In this document: one piece after another, positions 1 through 9,557 of the stretch
Layout of the letters: each line of letters opens with the position of its first letter
Numbering within the stretch: the stretch's first letter is position 1
Source: Leptobrachium leishanense
Taxonomy: Eukaryota; Chordata; Amphibia; Anura; Megophryidae
Reading direction: 5' to 3'
Length of the DNA: 64,000 nt
Assembly: GCA_009667805.1 (NCBI GenBank)
Contig: CM019068.1
Span: 4,323,218-4,387,217, forward strand
Translations under genes and position numbers: made by a program
The notes under the pieces: model-generated
The model's database searches: none
What the model was told of the DNA's origin: nothing
What the model saw: the letters and a program-made list of their open reading frames with translations, nothing else

Positions 1-809
<809 letters not shown>

Positions 810-969
810 ACCAGTAAATGTCTAGAAGGAGCTGAGTATCACAGTCATTTTAAAGCTGCCTAATTGGTGCTTATTATGCTTTATTGCTGCTCCGTGACAT
901 CCACAGGTGTTTTCAATACCTGATTGAAAACACTTGAATGAACCTCTGTTCTTCAGAGTGGTAGTCTTT

Positions 970-1173
970 AAGGGGTTGAATAATTGTGTCAATGAAGAAT
1001 TCACAAAATAAACATTTACTACTGTATTACAAAACCAATTGATGTCATTTTAGTTGCATATGGTTCTTTAAAAAGTCCTTGTAGGATTTCATTCTGAATA
1101 CAATTACAAATGTACACTAAATTCCCTAAAACCCTTTACAGCATTGGGGGTTGAATAATTTTGAACACAACTG
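970..1173 (-). repeat. IR/DR-type terminal repeat of the Tc1 element
   Basis: Two direct copies of a transposase-binding-like motif, both containing GGTTGAATAATT, sit at about 972-998 and 1148-1173. The outer copy ends at CTG next to TA. This spacing of a little under 200 bp is the known IR/DR format. The matching left end is not in the window. Confidence 0.75.
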
Positions 1174-1175
1174 TA

Positions 1176-1974
1176 TATCTAACATATATATATACTTGGG
1201 ATCCAATCCCAAAACTGGCTGTCAGAACCATTCTGATCAGCAAAACACAGGCCTGTTTTCGACGCGACACAATCATCACAATCAAAAAAATAAAAATTGA
1301 GTTCCTATCGTCAGACAGGAAGGCGCAGATACAACAAAGAACTGTTATTTTCTACGTACCTTCCTGTGGGACGATATCCCGGAATCGATGCCCCCAAATT
1401 GATAGCCGGAAAATTCTGCCTCAGCTTGATGTGTGTCCGTAATCTTCTATTCTCTAACTAAACTATCTCTCCGTAACAAAATAACTCATGGTCGACCAGT
1501 GAGAAGGAAGTAACTGGAAATGATGACAAGACACAAAGTTTTCCTTCGCTTCGTTCTCCGTTGTTTGTTTGGTTACATGTGCTTATATACATTTACATGA
1601 CATTTCAATATCTTATCAGAGAAGTAACACGTACTAAAATGCATACAGCAGCACATTAAAAGTTACAATACAGATTAACATAAAGATAAAAATTTCTGCA
1701 GTTCCATAAGTTTTCCTAACGTTTCACTATTTAACAGGAATTAACATTTGTTTCTAACTGTAATTTTTTCACTCCCTAATTGTTAGCCTCTCCCCTTTAT
1801 CTTGGGTGTGCTTTAAAACATATACACAAGGCAGCAGATTCTTAGGTGAGATGCGTTTCTGAACTGTCAGCCTGTTAATAGAATGCTAACTAGAGCAAAG
1901 TTCATTTCAAAGCATATAAGCATTTTGTATTCCAATCAAATATTTTCATAGCAGCCTGATCGTATTTGGTGCAT
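1176..1974. other. Unassigned AT-rich stretch
   Basis: No convincing coding region, terminal repeat or tandem repeat was seen. The only open frames are short (under 100 codons) and match nothing I recognise. The stretch is bounded by the Tc1 end and a Harbinger-type MITE and may be the decayed interior of an older element. Confidence 0.4.
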
Positions 1975-2349
1975 TCCATCAATTGCCGTATTTTTTCACG
2001 GAATGCGCGAAAACGGTCATACGATGCGCATTTTTGTGCGTGATTTTTTACGGATCCAAACCAGGAAACTTTGGGTGTCTGGACGTTATGTTGGCCGGAC
2101 ATGAGCAGGGTCTGACGTCTCCAAATCACGCACACACGCCGCTAGTGGACGCAGCGCACTCTGTACGTCCGTACTAGCAATTCTGCGTTCTCGAAAAAAT
2201 TTGTTAATTTTCCACTTGCGTTGCGCAGCCGGACTTTCATGCGACCGTACTTCGTATATTGGCCGTCATTGCCCGTCATTTGCTGCTAGTGCGGCCGTGA
2301 TTAAGGGCGCCTAAACGCACATTAAAAATTCGCTAGTCTGACCCTAGCC
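1975..2349 (+). mobile_element. PIF/Harbinger-type MITE, left end missing
   Basis: The right end at 2349 reads GTCTGACCCTAGCC followed by TAA. The opposite terminus, GGCTAGGGTCAGAC preceded by TTA or TAA, is seen at 42339 and 59517. A TWA target duplication with these termini fits the PIF/Harbinger superfamily. The body has the repeated cacgga/gcgc/acggtc word use shared by the three copies. No protein is encoded, so it would depend on a transposase elsewhere. The left terminus is not recognisable here. Confidence 0.6.
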
Positions 2350-2352
2350 TAA

Positions 2353-2605
2353 ATGGGAGCATTTTTCTGGTTTGGCTATTTTGACCTAGAATTTTCCATT
2401 CTCCAGTCATTCTCCTGCTCTTCACCGCTCTCTGAATAACCCTGACAGGGTTATTCAGAGAAAGGTGAAACTCAGCAGAATGACTGAAGAGAAAATTCTA
2501 GGTCAAAATAGCCAAACCAGAAAAATTCTCCCATTTATCTCACTTTCCAAATCGACTATTTGGTCTAGAATTTTCCATTCTCCTGCTTTTCACCGCCAAA
2601 AAATC
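2353..2605. repeat. Palindromic MITE pair with CAGGGTTATTCAGAG ends
   Basis: Two copies of one short element meet head to head around base 2445. The left arm ends in CTCTGAATAACCCTG and the right arm starts CAGGGTTATTCAGAG, with one base between. The arms remain complementary for about 90 bases. The right copy continues to a second end-like stretch near 2570-2600 (CTCCTGCTTTTCACCG). A single copy of the same family lies at 44222-44384, and a longer element with related ends at 38600-40707. Superfamily not established. Confidence 0.6.
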
Positions 2606-3119
2606 TGTAAACTTTTTCTGCGTTTCCGAAAATGTCTCCTCTTTTCATACAGACTGCCGCCCCAAGCAGTTGTTTATGGATAGATTAAAGGAAAAGCATT
2701 TACTGTCATTTGAAGCATAATTTTTTTGTTTTTAAGTGTTTCTATACATCCTAGAAATCCGCCACTTCACGGGCAGGTTATGGGGACCTCCTAGGCACGA
2801 TATTTGAAGGAATTTTTCGTTTTTATTTTTAACCCTTATTTCATGGAAAACTCACTGTCCCTTTAAAAACGTTTTTTTTTTACTTTTTGTCCTTGTTTCC
2901 TGTCCCCAGGGCACTACCCGGACCCCCATACACCTTTTATGGCAAATATCTAGCATATATGCCCTCTTGGAGGGCACTCTAAAAATCGAATTTTCAGCCC
3001 CATTGACTTGTATTGAGTTCGAGTTCGGGTTTGGGTTCGGGTTCGGGTTCAGATCCGAACATATAGAAAGTTCGGGTTCGGGCCTTAACCGAACTCGGGG
3101 GGTGTTCGGCTCATCCCTA
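2606..3119 (+). mobile_element. 3' terminal fragment of a hAT element
   Basis: This stretch matches 27760-28236 and, reversed and interrupted, 58222-59512. It ends in CTCATCCCTA, the reverse complement of the hAT terminus TAGGGATGAG seen at 19546. Just inside the end is a TTCGGG-rich stretch, which is part of the terminal repeat and not telomeric DNA. The end abuts the truncated gypsy pol at 3121. No coding sequence. Confidence 0.65.
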
Positions 3120-3120
3120 G

Positions 3121-5932
3121 TCTTTACCATCACTTTGTGCTTTCTTGTATACATTTTTTACAATCTTCACTGCAGATTCAGCTTTGCCGTTAGCCTGTGG
3201 ATGACGTGGTGAGGAAGTTACATGCTCAAACTCCCATTCAAATTCAAATTTCCTAATTGTAAGCTTGAGAACTGAGGGCCATTATCAGAAATCACTTTAT
3301 CAGGTTGGCCATGACGTGCAAACTGTGCCTTTCACCTCTTAACTGTAGTTTCAGTGGATAAGTCAGGAAGTCGTTCAATTTCCCAGAAGTCTGAGTATTG
3401 ATCAACTAAAATTAGGTACTCTTTTCCTGCATAGTTGAATAAGTCCATACTGACAATCTGCCAAGGGCGCGTAGGTATCTCATGCAACATCATGGTCTCT
3501 TTTTGTTGCAAGTGAGCAAATTCATTGCAAGTGGGACAATTACTGACAAAATCTTTGATTTCACCTTGCATATTAGGCCAGTAAAGCGTATCTCGAGCTT
3601 GTCTGTAGCACACCTCACCCCCGATGTGGCTTGAGTGAATGCGTAATATCATTTCTGCTCTCAGTGACCTTGGCACTATAACTCTTGGGCCTTTGTACAA
3701 GATGTCATTTTGTACGCTGATCTCATCTCTGAAAGACCAATACTCCTTCACAATTGCAGGTGCTGCATCCTTGTCATCGGGCCACCCACTTAGAACAATA
3801 GACTTCAGCGCTTGTAAAGTTTCATCTCGGTCTGTGTGCTGTTGAAGCTGATGTAGCCACTGATCTGTGACGTTAAGATAATCTGCTTTATTGACTTCAG
3901 CAAAGAAAAGTTGTTCCTGCTGCAGCAAACAAACTTTATGATGCTCATGCTCACTTCTGGATGTCTCATGATTTGTAGTAGCTCTGCTCAGGGTATCACT
4001 GATGTACATTTCACTTCCTGGCTTGTAGACAACATTGAGGTTGTAATGCTGCAATGTAAGCATCATGCTCTGCAAACGCTTGGGAGCACACAAGGGGCTT
4101 CTTAAATATGGCTATTAGTGGTTTGTGATCTGTTTCAGCTGTGATTGTATCCCGGCCATAAAGATAATGATGCAAGCGCTGGCAGGCAAACACAATACTC
4201 AAACATTCTTTTTCAATTTGAGCATAATTTTGCTTGGCTGATGAAAGAGCTCTGGACGTATATGCAACTGGCTGCTCCTCTTGCAGTAGACAACATCCTA
4301 GGCCATTTTTGCTTGAATCACTTTGTATTGTAACAGGCTTTGTGACATCATAATATTTCAGCACCGGAGCGGCAGTGACCAATTGTTTTATTTTCTCCAC
4401 TGCCTGGTCATGTTTGGGAAGCCAGTGCCACACTGCATCCTTATCCAGAAGTCTTCTTAATGGCTCACACACCTCAGACAGTGTGGCATGAATTTAGCTA
4501 GATATGCGACAAAGCCAATAAAACGCTGTAATGCTTTGGCATTGGAAGGCTGTGGAATGTCCACAATGGCTCTAATCTTATCAGGGTCTGCTTTTAAGCC
4601 TTGTGAGGACAGGATATGTCCATGGAAATGGACTTCTTGCACCTTGAACTGCAATTTCTTTACGCTGAGTCTCAGCCTCACCTGCCTGCAACGATCCAGT
4701 AGTGCTAGTAGCTTCTCATCATGGTCATGCGCAGCTTCTTTATCTGTATCACCACAGACAACTATGAGAATGTTATCAGCTATTGGCTCAATTCCATGGA
4801 GCCCACATAATAGTTCATGCTGCTTTCGCTGATATACCTCCGGTGCTACAGAGACTCCAAATGGCAGTTTGAGCCATCTTTTTCTGCCCCAAGGAGTCCA
4901 GAATGTAGCTACTCTTTTCATCTAGTTTGCACTGCAAAAAGGCATCTCTAGCATCAACTAGGGTAAAAACCCGTTCTTTGGGTAGTTTGTGCAAAACATC
5001 GTCAAGTGTTGGCATTAAGTAGTGTGACCGTCTCAGGGCCATATTCAAAAACTTGGGATCGATGCAAATTCTGATCTTCTCAGGCTTCCTAATAACTACC
5101 ATGTTGCTTATCCAATCCGTAGGCTCTGATACTGAAGTAAGATGCCCTTCAGCTTCATACTTATCCAGTTGCGCTTTGACCTGCGGCTTAATGGCTACTG
5201 GCACATTGCGTGGTGCACATTGTACTGGTGGAATGGTAGGGTCATGTTCAAAGTGAACCTCTCCTGGAACAGATATTATGGGACCATCAAACACATCACT
5301 ATAGACTTTGAGGATTTGCTGTTTTGTCAGTGGCCTAGTCAAGGATTTCGCAGACAGATCATCGACATTATGGAGCTCATCAGGAATGGTGAACTTCATC
5401 AGACCCAGGTGCTCACATGTTGAACCAGACGGTAGCAGTTTCTGATCGGCTTCCACAATCTCAAATTCAAGTTTGTGCATATGTCCACGTATGCAGCATT
5501 CTGTTCGGAAACGTCCCAATGATTCCATTAGCTCCCCTGAATATAATTTCAATTTGGTGCCACTAGGCTGAAGAGGTGCCCTGGGTGCCAGTTTCATTTT
5601 GTCTTTTAAACTCATTACATTACACGTTGCACCCGAGTCCAGCTGGCAGGGTTGGCATATATTATTTAGTATGAGATTTACAAACCATTTTTGTCCTTTA
5701 GATTGTACAGCACTAATGCATTCCTTCGTGTAAACCATATCAGTGCTAAGCAAGTGTGCATCCTCAAGATCTGACCTGTTGCTCAACTGTGTGTGTTGCA
5801 GGTTCCTTGCTTCTCTTTTTACTCCAGCAAAAATGATTTAATCTACCACAATGCTCTAAACAGATTTTCCCAAATGCAGGACACGGTCCTTTTTTCTCGT
5901 ATATGTACATTGCCACAGTACTTTGCATGATG
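3121..5932 (-). pseudogene. Old gypsy element: gag end, protease, RT, RNase H, integrase
   Basis: These are minus-strand Ty3/gypsy polyprotein remnants, broken into at least five frames. Reading from 5930 down: a zinc-knuckle remnant (CPAF then CGRLNHF, about 5850); protease DSGATCNVM near 5640; RT with RKPEKIRICIDPKF and FTLVDARDAF; the active-site box as IADNILIV where the family has two Asp, so one catalytic Asp is Asn; RNase H (IQSDSSKNGLGCCLLQ and ETDHKPL); integrase zinc finger (CPTCNEF); first catalytic Asp (VSMDLFNY); ISDNGPQFS; and a HPQANGKAESA stretch near 3180. It is cut at 3121 by the hAT fragment. The gag half is at 14351-15066. Dead, and older than the gypsy element inside it. 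Confidence 0.88.
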
Positions 5933-5936
5933 TATG

Positions 5937-7062
5937 TGTAGCGATGTGTTAAAGTTTACTGTGGCAGTACCCATTTTTGGCCACAAGATGGAGACTATCA
6001 CGATTAAAGACCCTGGACACTTGAACTACATGTCCATGCATGCTTTGCGAAGAAACAGGAAGTGGGTGGGTTTGTGGAGAGCCTGTACATCCTGCACCTC
6101 GTGGAGAACAGGCAGAGCGCGCCAGGGAGCAGAGGAGAGCGGATGCACGTACAGAGAAGGAGAGACCAAAAGATAGGCCGGAGCGCAGACAAAGTGGATC
6201 GGGCCTTAGGATTGGGTCACCCAGCCTTGCGGGAGATAGACATCACCATCTATTATCCGAGTGCAGTGCTAAGGAGAGAAGACCCCTCGAGTAAGGAGTA
6301 CCGCGGTCGATTGAAGCGGGGAGCAGGCGGTAAGCTGGCTGAGTCGCGGCTGACAGACAGAAGGCCAGACAACAGATCCGGTGGTCGGCGTCCCCAGTCA
6401 ATATCGAGCGGAGAGACGTCCTGGGTCAGCGGAACCTCAAGCTTGCGCTGGATGGGTGAGAGGCCCCCAAGGCCGTGTGTAAATAAGAGCGTACGCTGCT
6501 GTTTTCTTTCTAAAACCCACAGGGCCCCAACTGACTAGTCGAAGACATCGTTAAAGTAAACTCACTGGCCAGTTGAAAAGTACCCGGGTACCCTACACAT
6601 ACAAATACATATCACTTCACGTTCTGGGACTTAACCTGTACAGGACTCAGTTTCCTTTTTCGAATCGGGACAAGGGGGCAAAGTTAAAGCTACGTTCCGA
6701 ACATTTTTCCTCTTTTTGTTCCCGCTGCGCGTTTACCGTGATACGAGAACTGTGTATTTTATTGTGTCCCGCTACGCGGTTTTTCTTCGAATTTCGTATC
6801 TTTTAATTTTCTGCTCGGTCGGGGTTTTTTTTCCGAAAATACGAAGCCCTCGTGTTTTCGTTTCTTTTACCGCTACGCGTTTATCGTGTTACGAAAGTAC
6901 TGTAAATCTTCCTGCATATACCGTGTCTTAAGAGCTGCAAACCTTTTAGTAAACCTTTTAAAATATAAAACTGTTCAGCGTGTTGGAGTATATTTATTCC
7001 CTAGTGCGGGGAGACTGACCCGTGGTTCATTTTCAGCGGCTCCTCCGGGAGTGAGCGCTACA
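5937..7062 (+). repeat. 5' LTR of young gypsy element
   Basis: 1,126 bp, from TGTAGCGATG to GAGCGCTACA. It should hold the promoter and the polyadenylation site. Inside is a three-fold repeated motif of the type CCGCTACGCGTTT with CGTGTTACGA (about 6719-6900). No clear TATA box was chosen. A diverged antisense relative of this LTR is at 57727-58221. Confidence 0.95.
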
Positions 7063-7064
7063 CG

Positions 7065-7083
7065 TGGGGGCTCGTTCCGGGAT
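7065..7083 (+). other. Primer-binding site, tRNA-Pro type
   Basis: Two bases after the LTR comes TGGGGGCTCGTTCCGGGA. This matches the standard tRNA-Pro primer site except for one extra T in the middle. It is where minus-strand DNA synthesis would be primed. The position directly downstream of the LTR supports the call. Confidence 0.85.
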
Positions 7084-7119
7084 TCAGTCTCTGGAAAAAC
7101 CGCATCTAAAGGGTTAAAT

Positions 7120-8460
7120 ATGGATCCAGACACTGCTGCCGAATGGTGTGGGGAGCACAGTAGTCAGTTAGCATGTTGCATAGTCATGGATATTCCCGCA
7201 GACACTTGGGCCGAAGATCAGATTCGCCAGGCCGTGGCCACGCTAGCACCAGATCATCGGGGGTTAATCCTGGACATTAAGAAAAACCCAGATACCTCTC
7301 ACACGCATGTTCTTCTTGAATGGAGAAAAGGTATTCCAGCATGTTTTCAGGGCGCGAGCGTGAAGCTGACCGGTGAGGTGGAAGTCCAACTGATACAGCC
7401 AAGTACGCCACGTGGTGATCACGAGAATGTTCCCGATGTTACCCCAACTACAGGGTTCCCTCCTGCTACATTTTTCACCACTATGGGGAAACTGGTGGAA
7501 ACACTAGCGAAAAACTCTACTGCGTCTCCAAATTACGGATATCGCAAGTTACGGTTTTATTCTGGTAAGGTCCCCGTGCCAACTGGAGAAGAGGACTTTG
7601 AGACCTGGATAGATCAGGCAGTGCAGGCAGTGGAAGAATGGGAAGTGGCTGACACCGTGAAGAGACAAAGGCTGATCGAGAGCCTAAGAGGTCCTGCTTC
7701 AGAGGTCATTCGAAATCTGAAAAGGGACAAGCCCGGCTGCACTGCTGCGGAGTATCTAGAAGCTTTACAGGAAAATTTCGGGGGAGTGGAGGATTGTGCC
7801 GAGCTTATTCACAAGTTCTCTCACACCTATCAAAAGGAAGGAGAAGAATTGTCCACATATGTCTGGCGGCTGGATAAAATCATCCATCAGGTCATTCTTA
7901 AAAGAGGCATGGAGCCGAGTCGTGCAAGCAAAGCGTTGCTGGATCAAGTTTTCAAAGGTGCACTCCCACTGGATCCCATAATGTTGAAGTTTCAGACTAG
8001 ATACCAGAACACAAGGCTGACCTATTCCAAACTAATCAAAGCTATCCGAGAAGAAGAGGCCTTGATTCAGGCTAAAAAGGTTGCAAATGCTTCGCACACA
8101 GTTTTCACCGCAGAAGTAGGAACTCTCTCGGTAGCCGATGCAGCAAACATACAGACTGAAGTGCTGGCCTTAAAAACTCAGATGTTGCAAATGATGGAGT
8201 TAATGACGTCACGGTTGGCTGAGGACCCCAGAACTGAAGGGGTTGCTGTAGCCTCGAACAGGGGGTCTCCAAGGGAACTGCAAGAAGGAAATATGCCCAC
8301 ACTCCCGAGGAAGAAATGTTTTGGCTGCGGGGAAATCGGCCATTTCAGGGCTCAGTGCCCACAAGGGAGGGTTGAAAAGAAACCGGTCGAAGAACTTCTA
8401 AAAGCTGTGGAGAAACTGTTGTCCGCCCTGCAGGCGGGAAACTCCAGAGGGTCCTGGTAA
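7120..8460 (+). CDS. gag: Gag, PNMA-like capsid and nucleocapsid protein
   Basis: 446 residues, the structural protein that would assemble particles around element RNA. The start ATG at 7120 is the first in frame after the primer site; the frame is open further upstream but only through LTR. Residues 1-100 resemble the N-terminal part of PNMA proteins. The capsid-like region spans about 145-330 (KLRFYSGKVPVPTGEEDFE, then ESLRGPASEVIR). One CCHC zinc knuckle, CFGCGEIGHFRAQC, is at about 400-413. A short alpha-helical tail follows, then the stop at 8458. The last codons contain the slippery site used to enter the protease frame. The frame is intact. The PNMA relation is recognised from pattern and should be confirmed by profile search. 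Confidence 0.9.
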   Translation: MDPDTAAEWCGEHSSQLACCIVMDIPADTWAEDQIRQAVATLAPDHRGLILDIKKNPDTSHTHVLLEWRKGIPACFQGASVKLTGEVEVQLIQPSTPRGDHENVPDVTPTTGFPPATFFTTMGKLVETLAKNSTASPNYGYRKLRFYSGKVPVPTGEEDFETWIDQAVQAVEEWEVADTVKRQRLIESLRGPASEVIRNLKRDKPGCTAAEYLEALQENFGGVEDCAELIHKFSHTYQKEGEELSTYVWRLDKIIHQVILKRGMEPSRASKALLDQVFKGALPLDPIMLKFQTRYQNTRLTYSKLIKAIREEEALIQAKKVANASHTVFTAEVGTLSVADAANIQTEVLALKTQMLQMMELMTSRLAEDPRTEGVAVASNRGSPRELQEGNMPTLPRKKCFGCGEIGHFRAQCPQGRVEKKPVEELLKAVEKLLSALQAGNSRGSW

Positions 8461-9557
8461 GGGAGCAAACCAGGGGCCCGAAGATTGAAACCCGCTCCAA
8501 AAATCAAGCCAGGACTAAGAGGGCGAGAGGGCCCAAAGTCCGACCAACTGCTGAGCCTGCCAGGACTGAAAGAGTCATTCCTTTAGCATCCGGACCTACG
8601 TCATGGGGAGGCAATGCACACCCAAAACCTACACGGGCCAAGAAAAAGGCCAGGGTACAGCAAACTGGGTCTAAGCGTCCAGATACCGCCACCAAGTTTC
8701 CTGACCAACTGATAGGTCCTTCTCCTATTGTGCCAATCCGAGTGGAGGGAGTCTACACTAAAGCTCTGTTAGATTCAGGGGCTCAAGTGACATTGATCTA
8801 CAAAGACTTCTATGAGAAACACTTAAAGCACATTCCTCTGCAAGAATTGAAGGATTTGGAAATATGGGGTATCGGCACTGAGAAACTCCCTTATGACGGG
8901 TACCTGCAAGTGAAGTTGGAGATCGGATCTGAAGTCATCGGGCAGTCTGGGGGTTGTGATGCATTGGCCATTGTGTGTCCTCGACCCCCAGGCGCGAACA
9001 GAAGCTCCCTGATAGTGGGGACGAATACTGACCTAGTGCGGCGTCTCCTGACACCTATTGTATTGGAAGAAGGCTCGACTCAAGGAGTACACCCACTGTT
9101 ACGTCCGGTCTATCAGAGGATGGTTGAAGAACGAAAGGCACCTGCCGAGGTGGGGCGCCTGTGGAGACTGGGGGGGACAGAGAAGGTTCTGCAAGCAGGA
9201 GAAGTAGCGAGCTTCCGGGTTTCAGTCAAGTTGAACGGATCGCAACCGGGTCCCTATGTGGTGCTGGGAACCGATGTTAATTATGGGAGTGAAACCGGAG
9301 TCGAAGTAATTCCTGAAATAATCTCCACCAAAGCTCTGAAGAGAACACGAGGAAGAGTCTCGGTCAGTGTGTGCAATGTGACGGATTCTCCAGTAGTCCT
9401 TAAAGCACGAATGCCTATCGGGCAAGTAGAGTCTGCTACACCCCTCTCTACCGATTTAGGAGGGGGAGTGGATAAAGAGATTCCAGATGAAAGATTCTAC
9501 CCAAGGACGCTCCCATTTCACCTGAGTGGAAGAAACGTCTCCAATTTCAAGTCTTAA
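8376..9557 (+). CDS. pro: Protease region of gag-pro-pol, -1 frame to gag
   Basis: This frame lies one base back from gag and has no stop from 8376 to the TAA at 9555. It should be made only as a fusion after frameshifting at 8436, so it has no start codon of its own. The first 100 codons are basic and proline-rich linker. The retropepsin active site is ALLDSGAQVTLIY (Asp codon at 8772). The rest of the frame, to about residue 390, is the usual spacer before RT. It overlaps gag by 85 bases at one end and the RT frame by 67 at the other. The protease cleaves the polyprotein inside the particle. Confidence 0.85.
   Translation, partial: KETGRRTSKSCGETVVRPAGGKLQRVLVREQTRGPKIETRSKNQARTKRARGPKVRPTAEPARTERVIPLASGPTSWGGNAHPKPTRAKKKARVQQTGSKRPDTATKFPDQLIGPSPIVPIRVEGVYTKALLDSGAQVTLIYKDFYEKHLKHIPLQELKDLEIWGIGTEKLPYDGYLQVKLEIGSEVIGQSGGCDALAIVCPRPPGANRSSLIVGTNTDLVRRLLTPIVLEEGSTQGVHPLLRPVYQRMVEERKAPAEVGRLWRLGGTEKVLQAGEVASFRVSVKLNGSQPGPYVVLGTDVNYGSETGVEVIPEIISTKALKRTRGRVSVSVCNVTDSPVVLKARMPIGQVESATPLSTDLGGGVDKEIPDERFYPRTLPFHLSGRNVSNFKS
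8436..8442 (+). promoter_or_regulatory. -1 ribosomal frameshift slippery site GGGAAAC
   Basis: In the gag frame the heptamer reads G GGA AAC, the X XXY YYZ form, six codons before the gag stop. A -1 slip enters the protease frame, which is open from 8376 to 9557. Downstream, CCAG(8444)...CTGG and the later CCAGGGG can pair with the sequence around the stop, giving a possible stem or pseudoknot. The same heptamer is reported for the domesticated gag-pol gene PEG10 and for PNMA3 (established knowledge). Confidence 0.85.

Noticed and set aside
3017..3060. GGGTTCGGGTTCGGG resembling telomere repeat
   Set aside because: The unit is TTCGGG, not TTAGGG, and it is part of the hAT terminal region seen in several copies.
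6040..6538. LTR frames of 84-158 codons
   Set aside because: They lie wholly inside the gypsy LTR and differ between the two LTRs by a frameshift. No domain.
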